NCBI RefSeq assembly: GCF_002174305.1
Contig: NZ_MIJB01000005.1
Span: forward strand, 62,001-126,000
Length of the DNA stretch: 64,000 bases
DNA from: Aeromicrobium sp. PE09-221
GTDB taxonomy: Bacteria; Actinomycetota; Actinomycetes; Propionibacteriales; Nocardioidaceae
Direction: 5' to 3'
The position numbers and the translations under genes are program-made. This document shows, piece by piece, positions 42,760 to 51,554 of the stretch (position 1 is its first letter; each line of letters opens with the position of its first letter). Under the pieces are notes generated by a model that saw only the letters and a program-made list of their open reading frames with translations, was not told the origin of the DNA and searched no databases.

Positions 42760-42802
42760 AGGCTCTGGGTCGCCTACGTGGATGGTGCTCGGTGCCCGCT
42801 GA
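42760..42802 (+). pseudogene. Possible 3' end of a second MATE gene
   Basis: TGGATGGTGCTCGG then GCCCGC TGA (42779-42802) encodes WMVLGAR-stop, against WMVLGSR-stop at the end of the MATE gene (39603-39626). TRLWVAY in a shifted frame just upstream resembles ATLWWRQR. Short, so tentative. It directly follows the SIP remnant. Confidence 0.4.
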
Positions 42803-42814
42803 CGATTCAGTCGA

Positions 42815-44434
42815 TCAGTGATCTCCCGGGTCGGGGATGCTCGCGGTATCCAGGACCACCTCGACGAGAATGGGTCCCGGACGTTCGAGCGCGCGTGCGA
42901 GCGCGTCGAAATCGCTCCATTCGGTCACCCGGAGCTCCCTGCCCCCGAGGGCATCGGCGATGCCCGCAAAGCTCGGCCACGAGAAGGTCGTCAACGTGGG
43001 GTCGAAATCCTGATTGACGAAGCGGTAGTACTCGGCGCCGTAGGCATTGTCGTTGAGCAGCACCACGACGAGGTTCGCGTCGTAGCGCACGGCTGTGTTG
43101 AACTCCGTCAGCCCGCCGAGCATGAAGCCGCCATCGCCGACCACCACCAAGGTCCGCGCATCCGGTCGTGCGAATGCCGCGCCGATGCCGTACCCGACGC
43201 TAAGACCGATGTGCCCCACGTTGAGACAGTGGGCATAACGGCACGGATGGGCGACGTCCAGAATGCGAAGCGCTTCATGGGAGAACCGCCCGCCATCGAT
43301 GCACAAGGACCGGTCGGGATCGACGAGTTGATTGACCCGATGCAGCACGCCGGTGAGGGTCAATGGTCCGGTGCCCTGCGCTGCGGACCAGTCCTTGCGT
43401 CGAAAGTCCTCGACCTTGCGGGCCATGTCCTCGGACCTGAAACCCGATGCGGGGGCGCCGGCCTCGTCGAGGATCTCGATCAGTTCAGTCGCCGCCACGC
43501 CGGCGTCAGCGACGATCGCGAGGTCCACCGGGAAGTAACGCCCCAGTGCTCCTGGATCAGAATCGATCTGGACGACGCGCTTACCCTCCAACAACTCCCC
43601 TTTGAGCGTCGTCAGCGAGGTCAGCGCACCGCCGAACACCACCAGGCAGTCGCTGCGTGCGATCGTCTCGCTCGCCACCGGGTTGGCCAGGGTTCCGCAG
43701 ATGCCCACCAGGCACGGGTCGTCGGCGAACAGACCTTTGCCTCTCAACGTCGTGGCGACCGGCGCTCCGAGGCGCTCAGCCAGCTTGGTCAGCGCCGCCT
43801 CGGCGTCACGTGCCCCGCGCCCACCGATCAGGAGGGGGCGACTCGAGCCGATGAGGACGCCGGCCGCCTCCTCCAATGCCTCACGCGAGGGCCGGGCCAC
43901 CCCTTCCTCGATCACTGTCGCCCTCGGGAACTCCATCGAGCACTGCGCCTGATGGAAGTCGCTCGGGATACCCAGGACCACGGGGCGGCGAGCCGACGAC
44001 GCCGACCGAAATGCAGCGGCGAGATCCAACGCGGCTGTCTGCGGAGAGCGGACTTCGCGGTACTCCGCACCGGTCGGCGCGACGACCTCCCGCTGAGGAA
44101 TGTTCTGCAGGTGCATCCCCTCGGCCCGCGACGTGTCGCCCGCGATGACGAGCACCGGGTAGCCGCCGCGAACGGCGTCGAAGAGCGCGCTCACGCAGTT
44201 CGCGATGGCACCGTGGGTGACCGTGGCCACGCCGACGCGGCCCGTGACCGCGGCATGCCCCGCTGCCATGAGCACCGCTCCCCCTTCGTTCGCGGAGGAC
44301 ACGAAGCACGCGCCCGGCAGCCGGTGAAAGCTGTCGGCGATGTACATATTCGCATCGCCCATGACACCGAACATCCGGTCGACGTCGAGCGATCGGAGCG
44401 CCTGTGCGAAGAGTTCGTTGAATGTGCCGCGCAC
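42815..44434 (-). CDS. TPP-dependent enzyme, acetolactate synthase/benzoylformate decarboxylase family
   Basis: A 539-residue protein with the three domains of the family. The catalytic glutamate E50 lies in SSANEGGAVLMAAGHAA. The TPP-binding motif runs from GDGGFMLGGLTEFNTAVRYDANLVVVLLNDNAYG near residue 440-475. Domain 2 (FGGALTSLTTLKGELLEGKRVVQIDSD) lacks the obvious FAD-binding set of true acetolactate synthase, so it more likely decarboxylates a 2-oxoacid or acts as a lyase or ligase. Located at the left end of the island, 30 bp after the TRAP genes, it may process a 2-oxoacid such as an arylglyoxylate or a pathway product. Confidence 0.82.
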   Translation of the reverse strand: MRGTFNELFAQALRSLDVDRMFGVMGDANMYIADSFHRLPGACFVSSANEGGAVLMAAGHAAVTGRVGVATVTHGAIANCVSALFDAVRGGYPVLVIAGDTSRAEGMHLQNIPQREVVAPTGAEYREVRSPQTAALDLAAAFRSASSARRPVVLGIPSDFHQAQCSMEFPRATVIEEGVARPSREALEEAAGVLIGSSRPLLIGGRGARDAEAALTKLAERLGAPVATTLRGKGLFADDPCLVGICGTLANPVASETIARSDCLVVFGGALTSLTTLKGELLEGKRVVQIDSDPGALGRYFPVDLAIVADAGVAATELIEILDEAGAPASGFRSEDMARKVEDFRRKDWSAAQGTGPLTLTGVLHRVNQLVDPDRSLCIDGGRFSHEALRILDVAHPCRYAHCLNVGHIGLSVGYGIGAAFARPDARTLVVVGDGGFMLGGLTEFNTAVRYDANLVVVLLNDNAYGAEYYRFVNQDFDPTLTTFSWPSFAGIADALGGRELRVTEWSDFDALARALERPGPILVEVVLDTASIPDPGDH

Positions 44435-44464
44435 GCTTCGTCCTTCCCTAGGGTGGAACGTCGG

Positions 44465-45757
44465 TCATGAAACCGCGAACAGGATGGTGTTCGGTACCGC
44501 GATGAAGACGCCGAGGGAGGCGAAGTACGGCACGTAGTAGGGATTGACGCCGCGGAAGACCGTCATGACGTCGAGCGACTTATCCAGACCGGCGGTGATG
44601 AAGACATTGACCCCGACCGGCGGCGTCACGGACCCGAGGGTCGTGACGAGTGTGACGATGATCGTGAACCACACCAGGTCGTAGCCGAGCGCCGTCACCA
44701 GCGGGAAGAAGATCGGGATGCTGATGACGAGGAAGCCGAGAGCATCCATGATGGCGCCGCCGACCAGGTAGATCGCGATGACCACCATGAGGATGAAGAA
44801 CGGCGCGACCTGGAGATTCGATACCCATTCGGCGAGTTCGAAGGGCATACGGGTCACCGACAGGAACCGTCCGAAGACCACCGCCCCGGCGATCAACAGG
44901 ACCACCATGGCCGAGGTCCGTAGCGTCCCTACGATGGACTTGCGCAGCACCTCGACCGTCAGGGACCGGTTCACAGCGGCGATGACCAGCGCACCGAGGG
45001 CACCGACCGCCGCCGCTTCGCTGGGAGTGAACCAACCGGCGAAGAGGCCGCCGACCGCCAGCAGGAAGAGGATGCCGGTCTCCACCACACCCTTGAGTGA
45101 GCTGAACCGCTCCGTCCAGGTCGCCTTGGGGCCCGGCGGACCGTACTCCGGCCTGAGGCGGCAGATCACCATGACGGTGATGACCAACAGGACGCCCACG
45201 AAGATCCCCGGCCACAGCGCGGCCTGAAAGAGGCGGCTGATCGACTGCTCGGATTGGACGGCGATGATGATGAGGGCGGTCGACGGCGGAATGAGGACCC
45301 CGAGCGTCCCGCCGATCGCCACCGCTCCCCCGGCGACGCGAGGGTTGTAGCCGTACCGCTTCATCTCCGGCAGCGCCACTGACCCCATCGTGGCGGTCGA
45401 GGCCGAGTTGGAGCCGGAGACGCAGCTGAACGCGATGCTGGCCAGGATCGTCGTCGCGGCGACACCACCGGGGAAGTGCCCGATCCACGCGTAGGCGGCC
45501 TTGAAGAGCTTGCCGCTCATCCCCGTGTGAAAGATGACCATGCCCATGAGGATGAACAGCGGCACGACTGCGAGGCCGTACGACGACATCTGCCGGTACA
45601 CGTCGGCGGCGACGAGCTGTAAGCCCGCTGCCGGCCCGAGCACGATCGTGGAGCCGGCGAGGCCGACCGCCAGCATCGCGAACGACACCGGCATCCGCAG
45701 GAAGAGCAGTGCGAACATCACGAGGATGCCCAACACCGCGAGAGTCGTGGGGTCCAT
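44465..45757 (-). CDS. dctM: TRAP transporter large membrane subunit DctM
   Basis: A 430-residue protein with about twelve helices: LRMPVSFAMLAVGLAG at the start, FSCVSGSNSASTATMGSVALPEMKRYGYNPRVAGGAVAIGGTLGVLIPPSTALIIIA with the Na+-binding region. It is the main membrane component of a tripartite sodium-coupled importer of carboxylates. It follows dctQ and dctP on the same transcript. The cargo is probably an aromatic or other organic acid feeding the island's pathway. Confidence 0.95.
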   Translation of the reverse strand: MDPTTLAVLGILVMFALLFLRMPVSFAMLAVGLAGSTIVLGPAAGLQLVAADVYRQMSSYGLAVVPLFILMGMVIFHTGMSGKLFKAAYAWIGHFPGGVAATTILASIAFSCVSGSNSASTATMGSVALPEMKRYGYNPRVAGGAVAIGGTLGVLIPPSTALIIIAVQSEQSISRLFQAALWPGIFVGVLLVITVMVICRLRPEYGPPGPKATWTERFSSLKGVVETGILFLLAVGGLFAGWFTPSEAAAVGALGALVIAAVNRSLTVEVLRKSIVGTLRTSAMVVLLIAGAVVFGRFLSVTRMPFELAEWVSNLQVAPFFILMVVIAIYLVGGAIMDALGFLVISIPIFFPLVTALGYDLVWFTIIVTLVTTLGSVTPPVGVNVFITAGLDKSLDVMTVFRGVNPYYVPYFASLGVFIAVPNTILFAVS

Positions 45758-45794
45758 CTGTACTCCTTGGGGTGGGGACCGAGGGCGTCAGCGG

Positions 45795-46313
45795 TCAGAA
45801 CACGTTCAGCTCGGGGTCCTCGGTCGACCACGAGAGGGCGCCGCGGGCGAGGTCGGCCACCAGGGCGAGCACGAGGCCGGCGAAACCGACCACGACGACG
45901 TACACCGCGGGCCAGAACGGGATGCCGAGCGACTCCGTAGCCGATCCCTGGGCTCGCATGACCTGGCCGTACACGACGAGGCTCGTGATGACCTGGACGA
46001 ACAGCGCGATCGAGACGATCGTGACGACGGACGCCACGACGATCCGGATGCGGCGAGGCCAGTGGCGGACGAGCAGGTCGATCGACACGTGAGCCCCGTG
46101 GTTCTGGGCGTCGCCGAGCGACAGCCCGAAGACCACCGCCGCCAGCATCGCGACGACCTCGAAGGTGCCGTTAAGCGGTGAACCCGCGACACGCATCACG
46201 ATGTTCGCGATGAGCGCGAGCATGACGAGCACGAGGCAGACCGAGGCGACCCGCACCATGCCGGTGTTCAGCAGCCCGGCGAATCGCACGACCCGCTGCA
46301 GGACGGCGGTCAC
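45795..46313 (-). CDS. dctQ: TRAP transporter small membrane subunit DctQ
   Basis: A 172-residue protein with four helices and the family pattern VFGLSLGDAQNHGAHVSIDLLVRHWPRRIR. It forms the membrane complex with DctM. The GTG start (46311-46313) overlaps the TGA of dctP (GTGA), fixing the N-terminus. Confidence 0.92.
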   Translation of the reverse strand: MTAVLQRVVRFAGLLNTGMVRVASVCLVLVMLALIANIVMRVAGSPLNGTFEVVAMLAAVVFGLSLGDAQNHGAHVSIDLLVRHWPRRIRIVVASVVTIVSIALFVQVITSLVVYGQVMRAQGSATESLGIPFWPAVYVVVVGFAGLVLALVADLARGALSWSTEDPELNVF

Positions 46314-47350
46314 TGCTCGTCCTTCTGATGCTCGTCGGCCAGCTCGCGCATCCGGTCGAGGACGGCCTGGGCGTCGAGGTCCGCCGAGTCGTTGCGGCTC
46401 ACCCACTCGGCCGAGACCTCGTCGAGGACCTCGTCCCACTGGGGCCTTTCGGAGGCGTCCACCTCGACGGTCTCGACACCCTGCTCCTCGGCGAATTCCA
46501 GTGCGGACCCGATGTTCTCGCCGTCGTGGTACTCCGCCGCCCACTGCATCATCTCGGTCTTGAGGTCCTGGATGGCGTCCTTGACGTCGTCGGGCAGCGA
46601 GTCGTAGCGCTCCTGGTCCATCACGGCGACGAAACTGTTCGAGGGACCGAATGGGTAGTCGGTGATGTGTGAGACGTGCTCGGCGAGCCCGAAATCCTCG
46701 AGCACCTCCCGCGAGGACACGTAGCCGCTGACCATGCCGGTCTGAAGCGCCTCGGCCACGTCCGGCATGGGCATGCCGATCGGCGAAGCGCCCAGTCGCT
46801 CGAGAACCGGGATGGTGGCACTCGAGCTCCGCAGCTCGAGCCCGTTCATGTCCGCCGTCGTGGTGATCGGACGGCTCGACTGGATGTAGGACGGCTCGGT
46901 CGTGAAGGCGGTGATGATCTCGTAGCCGTCGAACTCTGGCGGCTCCAGCTCGGTCAGCAGCTCGAGGAACACAGCGCTGGCCGTCGTCGCGTCGGTGATG
47001 CCGATCGGCACCTGGATGGCCGAGGACACCGGGAAGCGTGATGAGTCGTAGGCGGGGCTGTCGAGTCCGATGTCGACGGTGCCGGCCGAGACGCCATCGT
47101 AGATGTCTCCAGAGCCCAGCAACGTGCCGCCGGTGAACAGCTCGACCTCCACAGCGCCGTCGGTGCGCTCCTCCATCTCTTCCTTCCACCGTTCCATCTG
47201 CAGGCTCGGGAAGGACTCGGCAGGCGCGAAGAACGCGTACCGCAGGGTGACGGGGCCGTCACCCTCGCCGCCGGTGGACCCTCCCGCGGTACAGCCGACG
47301 AGCAAGGCCGCAGCGACAGCAGCGGGGATGATGCGGGACAGAACTGACAT
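46310..47350 (-). CDS. dctP: TRAP transporter substrate-binding lipoprotein DctP
   Basis: A 346-residue binding protein. The signal peptide ends in the lipobox LVGC (Cys20), so it is lipid-anchored outside the membrane. The conserved ligand-binding arginine segment is probably LELRSSSATIPVLERLGASPIGMPMPDVAEALQTGMVSGY. It captures the substrate and delivers it to DctQM. The promoter has the island motif ACCC-N4-GGGT at 47417-47428 upstream of TAGCGT. Confidence 0.93.
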   Translation of the reverse strand: MSVLSRIIPAAVAAALLVGCTAGGSTGGEGDGPVTLRYAFFAPAESFPSLQMERWKEEMEERTDGAVEVELFTGGTLLGSGDIYDGVSAGTVDIGLDSPAYDSSRFPVSSAIQVPIGITDATTASAVFLELLTELEPPEFDGYEIITAFTTEPSYIQSSRPITTTADMNGLELRSSSATIPVLERLGASPIGMPMPDVAEALQTGMVSGYVSSREVLEDFGLAEHVSHITDYPFGPSNSFVAVMDQERYDSLPDDVKDAIQDLKTEMMQWAAEYHDGENIGSALEFAEEQGVETVEVDASERPQWDEVLDEVSAEWVSRNDSADLDAQAVLDRMRELADEHQKDEQ

Positions 47351-47385
47351 GGTTGCCTCCTCGGCAAGACCTGAACTGTCTCAGC

Positions 47386-47428
47386 ACGCTAGCCGTCCGA
47401 TGGGGCTCCCGGCGTAACCCAAAGGGGT
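47386..47428 (-). promoter_or_regulatory. Island operator and promoter of the TRAP operon
   Basis: ACCC-AAAG-GGGT at 47417-47428; TAGCGT (-10) at 47391-47386. The operator centre is 31.5 bp from the -10, equal to about -43 from the transcript start. Member 1 of five similar sites. Confidence 0.65.
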
Positions 47429-47503
47429 ACACCTGGGCGCTGAAAGCGCTGTCATCCCGGAGCCTGAGGCACAGTCGGAACCACAACCGAGCGAGGAGAA
47501 CCC

Positions 47504-47899
47504 ATGTCCCAGGACGCGCAGGACTACGTTGACGACATCGCGCGGAGACGCGGTTATGTACTGGAGTACCACCAACGGATGGCCGCAGCGGATGTCGACG
47601 TACTCCGAGCGGCCGACGGTCTCGTCACCGCCGCCTACCTCGCGCCACGGTCCTTGGACCGCAAGACCAAAGAGCTCTTGTTCGTCCTGAGCCTGACCGT
47701 CATGCGGGCAGATCCGGACCACATCGCGAGCCATATCCGGGTCGCCCTCGAGCACGGCGCCACCGCGCAGGAAGTGCTCGAGGCGATCGAGATCGCGTTG
47801 CCCGAAGCCGGGGTCGTGGCCTTTCAGCACGGGTTCGCGGTGTGGGCCGAGGTCACCGGCGCCCCACGCATCACGCCCTCGGAGGCTGTCAGGCGCTGA
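47504..47899 (+). CDS. Carboxymuconolactone decarboxylase-family protein
   Basis: A 131-residue CMD-fold protein: RSLDRKTKELLFVLSLTVMRADPDHIASHIRVALEHGATAQEVLEAIEIALPEAGV. The AhpD-type Cys-x-x-Cys is absent, so it is not a peroxidase-type enzyme; it may be a decarboxylase or isomerase in aromatic breakdown. Start ATG 47504 with GCGAGGAG. It overlaps the end of the reductase gene by 11 nt and is divergent from dctP. Confidence 0.85.
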   Translation: MSQDAQDYVDDIARRRGYVLEYHQRMAAADVDVLRAADGLVTAAYLAPRSLDRKTKELLFVLSLTVMRADPDHIASHIRVALEHGATAQEVLEAIEIALPEAGVVAFQHGFAVWAEVTGAPRITPSEAVRR

Positions 47900-49040
47900 G
47901 CGGTGCTCGAGAGAGGATCGCCGAGCGGTGGTGAGTGAGTTCTCGGGCGGCGTTGACGCAGAGCGCCCCGATCTGAGCTCCCTGTCGCGCGTAGCCGACC
48001 ACCAGACGGTTGGCATCCCGATCGAGGATCTGCACATCGTCGGCCGCATGAGCCCGACCGACGAAGCGAAGGCTGGCGCCGAACTGGTCGGACCAGAAGT
48101 ACGGGACCGGTGAGAACGGCTCGTCGGATCCGAGAAGCACCGAAGCTGCGTGACGCCCCTGATCGACGGCGTTCTTCCAGTGCTCGACGCGAATCGACTC
48201 GTCGAAGAGCGGGTGGTACCAGCGCGTCACGTCGCCGGCGGCGACGATATCGGGGGCACTCGCTCGCAGCGTCCGATCGCAGAGCACACCATCGGCGATC
48301 CCCAACCCGCTGCTGCGCAACCAGTCCACCTCGGGACGGGCACCGACAGCAGCTACCACCACGTCGGCCACGACGGCCGTTCCGTCGCCGAGCCACACGC
48401 GGTAGCGGCCGGCCACCGGTTCGACCTCGACCGCGAGCCGACCCGTGACGAGTTCGACCCCGTGGGTGCGGTGAAGATCGGCGAGCCACGAACCGACGTC
48501 ATCGCCGAGGTCGCGGGCCAGGGGCACGGGAGCGACCTCGATGACGGTCGACCGCAGCCCCAGTTCCGTCACGGTCGCTGCGACCTCGAGCCCGATGAAG
48601 CCTCCCCCGATGACGGCGACGTGCTCGACGCTACCGAGCCTCTCTCGCAGCACGGCAGCGTCGTCCAACGTGCGCAAGAAGTGCACGTGTTCGTTGCCGG
48701 CGCTCAGGCGCCGGGGCGCGGCCCCCGTCGCGATGATCAGACCGTCGTAGGAGAGCGCACGGTCATCCTCGAGGATCACCACCCGCGCTTCGGTGTCGAG
48801 CGCGCGGGCGGGGGTGCCGAGCTCCAGCCGCACGCCGGCTTCCGCGTACCAGGCGGGGTCGCGCAGCGGCGAGGGCATGGGTTCGCCACGCAACGCTTCT
48901 TTGGACAGCGGAGGGCGATCATACGGAAGATGGCGTTCCGCCCCGACCAGGACGATCTCGCCGGTGAAGGCCTCGCCGCGCAGCGCTTCGATGGCATGGA
49001 CCGCGGCGAGCGAGCCGCCCACCACGACGATCCGCTCCAT
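47889..49040 (-). CDS. NAD(P)H-dependent ferredoxin reductase (first copy)
   Basis: A 383-residue flavoprotein of the oxygenase-coupled type (BphA4/ThcD). The FAD motif is VVVGGSLAAVHAIEALRG; PYDRPPLSKEAL follows; the NAD motif is VAVIGGGFIGLEVAATV; FAD binding by APDIVAAGDVTRW and the C-terminal YFWSDQFGASLRFVG. It passes electrons from NAD(P)H to the [3Fe-4S]-type ferredoxin and so to the Rieske oxygenase. A second copy lies at 57930. The promoter carries the island operator. Confidence 0.92.
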   Translation of the reverse strand: MERIVVVGGSLAAVHAIEALRGEAFTGEIVLVGAERHLPYDRPPLSKEALRGEPMPSPLRDPAWYAEAGVRLELGTPARALDTEARVVILEDDRALSYDGLIIATGAAPRRLSAGNEHVHFLRTLDDAAVLRERLGSVEHVAVIGGGFIGLEVAATVTELGLRSTVIEVAPVPLARDLGDDVGSWLADLHRTHGVELVTGRLAVEVEPVAGRYRVWLGDGTAVVADVVVAAVGARPEVDWLRSSGLGIADGVLCDRTLRASAPDIVAAGDVTRWYHPLFDESIRVEHWKNAVDQGRHAASVLLGSDEPFSPVPYFWSDQFGASLRFVGRAHAADDVQILDRDANRLVVGYARQGAQIGALCVNAARELTHHRSAILSRAPLSA

Positions 49041-49097
49041 GGTGCGTCCTCCTGGTTTCGGCAGTATTTCCCCCAGAGTGACACTGCGCCATCGAGC

Positions 49098-49143
49098 GGC
49101 CTACGCCCAGACCCCGTCCGCAATGTCACCCGCTCGGGTGACA
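49098..49143 (-). promoter_or_regulatory. Island operator (20-bp palindrome) and promoter of the first reductase gene
   Basis: TGTCACCCGCTCGGGTGACA at 49124-49143 has perfect 8-bp arms and is the most symmetrical of the five sites (ACCC-N4-GGGT at 49128-49139). TAGGCC at 49103-49098 is the -10, 30.5 bp from the centre. It also lies 130 bp upstream of the divergent luxR-type gene, so autoregulation is possible. Confidence 0.7.
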
Positions 49144-49272
49144 CGAAAGGGGCTGTGTTCGGTCGCTCATCTCACTTAGGATGGCCGGCAACCCTCAGGC
49201 TCCCGCGTGAGGTCGAACACGTCTCCGCATGCTGCTCGGGCGCCCCGACGTCCGAACTCCAGGAGGATGTCC

Positions 49273-50325
49273 ATGTCCGTCGATCACCATCGCCATCTCT
49301 TCACGAACGCCCTGCAGTCGGCGCTGACCCGCACCGAAGTCACCCGCGCCTACCTCGCACACGTGGGCGACGTCGTGCCCGCCGACGGCCTCGGCCTGTA
49401 CGAACTCCACCCCGAGCAAGGCGTCATCGACGTCCGCGCCACGGTCGGTGGGGAGCTTCTCGACGACTACGAGGACTACGGCCGCCAGGACGACCCGGTC
49501 CTGAGGTTCGTCACCGAACAACACCGACCCATCGATTCATCGCGCGTCTGCGCGCCCCATACGTGGAACGCCTGTGGTGCGCGCAACGCCCTCGCCCGCG
49601 AGAACTTCGAGCATTCGATGGAGGCGCCGATCATCGTCTCGGGGGTGCTGTTCGGCACGATCAACTTCGCGCGACCCGGCGACTGTCCGCCGTTCAGCGA
49701 GACCGACCTCACCTCGGCCCGCTTCGTCAGCGAGCAGCTCAGCCTCGCGACGGAGCGGGCCGTGCGCTATGAGTTGACCGGCTACCGGGCGAGCGCCATC
49801 GAGCACGCGCTCGACCGTCTTCCGCAGGCGGTGGTCGTGACCGACCTGGACGCTCAGTTCATCTTCTGCAACCGGTCCGCCCGCGATGAGTGGCAGATCG
49901 GTCCCGACGAGGCGGCGATCGGCAACGACTCGATCACCGGGTTCATCGAAGAGGCGATGACCGCTTTCCGCGCCGAGAACCGCCGCGTGGTGGCCCGCAC
50001 CGTCCGCGACGCCAAGACCGGCCGACAGGCCGTGGTGAAGTCCTACCGCCTGTCAACGAAGGACCGCACCGCCGTGACCATGGTCTTCGGTACCGACGGG
50101 GGGAATGAGCGTCTGCTCCCGGACTGGGGCGTCCTCACCCGCCGCGAACAGGAGATCGCTCAGCTGGTCAGTGAAGGGCTGACCACCAAGGAGATCGCCT
50201 CACGAGCCTTCATCAGCGAGAACACCGTCAAACAGCACCTCAAGCGCATCTTCGCGAAGACCGACGTCAGCAACAGGGCGGAATTGGTCCAGCTCATCTG
50301 GACGTCGCGGCAATCACTGGACTGA
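49273..50325 (+). CDS. LuxR-family regulator with N-terminal GAF/PAS sensor domains
   Basis: A 350-residue regulator. Residues 10-170 look like a GAF domain (LGLYELHPEQGVIDVRATVGGELL, then APIIVSGVLFGTINFARPG). Residues 185-275 form a PAS-like domain (ALDRLPQAVVVTDLDAQFIFCNRSA). The C-terminal HTH is LTRREQEIAQLVSEGLTTKEIASRAFISENTVKQHLKRIF. Start ATG 49273 is 6 nt after AGGAGG; the in-frame ATG 49267 is too close to it. It is the only regulator in the island and the best candidate to bind the five ACCC-N4-GGG sites and activate transcription when a pathway compound binds GAF or PAS. Confidence 0.88.
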   Translation: MSVDHHRHLFTNALQSALTRTEVTRAYLAHVGDVVPADGLGLYELHPEQGVIDVRATVGGELLDDYEDYGRQDDPVLRFVTEQHRPIDSSRVCAPHTWNACGARNALARENFEHSMEAPIIVSGVLFGTINFARPGDCPPFSETDLTSARFVSEQLSLATERAVRYELTGYRASAIEHALDRLPQAVVVTDLDAQFIFCNRSARDEWQIGPDEAAIGNDSITGFIEEAMTAFRAENRRVVARTVRDAKTGRQAVVKSYRLSTKDRTAVTMVFGTDGGNERLLPDWGVLTRREQEIAQLVSEGLTTKEIASRAFISENTVKQHLKRIFAKTDVSNRAELVQLIWTSRQSLD

Positions 50326-50330
50326 CGGAC

Positions 50331-51517
50331 TCACCCTCGCCGGACGCGGCCGACGAGGAGTCCCATGAGCGCTTGGATCACCGCGAGTCCGAGGACGACC
50401 GCCACCACCACGACGCTGGAGGCGGTCGCCTGCTTCGCCCAGCCGACGAGCAGCAGCCCGATCGTGACGCCGGCGTAGCCGACGTTCTGCACCATCGACG
50501 ACAGCGGTCCCGAATCCACCCCGACCGCCGATCTCAACGGGATCAGCGACAAGGCCACCACCATCGAGGCGCCGGCGCCGAATCCCGCCAGCCCCACCCA
50601 GACAAGCGCAGCGGACGGCCATATCCACAGGCCGAGGATCGCCACGAGCACGATGCCAGGCACGAGAGTGGTCGTCATCCGCTGATCGCCGCCGACGTTT
50701 ACGAAGGGCGGCACCACCACGTTGGCCGCGATGCCGACGATGAGGAAGGTCCCCAGGTGGACGCCGGCGGCCCGTGCCGAGACCCCCAACCCCTGTTCGA
50801 TCGTGGGCAGCCATCCGAGCGGCAGGTAGAAGATGCAGGACTGCACGCCGAAATAGGTCGCCAGCTGCCAGGCGAACGGAGATCTCCAGGGAGAGCCGAG
50901 CCGCGGCGGCACGGGCGCTGACCTGTGCTGACGGCCCGCTGCGGCGCGGCCAACGCGATGACCACCGGCACGACCCACACCCCGAGTGCCGTCTGCCACC
51001 CGCGGTCCATCGCCACCGGAACCGCCACCGCCGCCGCGACTGCGGCGACGGCGCTCTGCAAGGCGATGTAGTGCCCGGTCACGGCGGGGACCCGGGTCGG
51101 AAAATCCCGGCGGGTGAGGACCGGCAGCAGGACATTGGCGATCGCGATGCCGCCACCGAGCACGGTGGTGCCCATGACGAGGGCCGCCACCGGCGCGCCC
51201 GGCACCGGCAGCGAGCGCAGCGCGATGCCCAGGGCCGCGAGACCAAGCGCGATGATCACGGCGGTCTCCACGCCCAATCGTGCCGCGATTCGATGCCCGA
51301 AGGGGGAGACGAGAGCGAACGCCGCGATGGGAGCCGCCGTCACCACGCCCTGGACGGCCTCGGAGAGCGCGAGGTCGTCGGCGATCACCGGCAACACCGG
51401 CCCCACGGCGGAGATCGAGGCTCGCAGGTTGGCCGCGAGGACGAGGATCGCGATGAAGGCAACGGCCGAGTACCCCAGGCGCCGCTGCCCCGTCGCTTCA
51501 TCGTCCGCACCGAGCAT
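50331..51517 (-). pseudogene. MFS transporter, CynX/NimT type, frameshifted
   Basis: The N-terminal half (LAANLRASISAVGPVLPVIADDLALSEAVQGVVTAAPIAAFALVSPFGHRIAARLG) reads to PQRAVSTGQ near 50925. A frame change between about 50905 and 50935 follows. The second half continues in another frame as SPFAWQLATYFGVQSCIFYLPLGWLPTIEQG to the TGA at 50331. Joined, they make a normal twelve-helix protein of about 395 residues. It would transport a small aromatic or related acid. Since TRAP genes are intact, uptake may not depend on it. Assembly error is possible. Confidence 0.82.
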
Positions 51518-51554
51518 CGTCAGCGACCAGCGGTGCCCGGACGCCGGCGCCCGA

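Noticed and set aside
44441-44459. CACCCTAGGGA upstream of the TPP enzyme as a sixth island operator
   Set aside because: The arms are separated by 2 rather than 4 bases and no -10 lies at the fixed distance. The TPP gene is probably read from the TRAP promoter.
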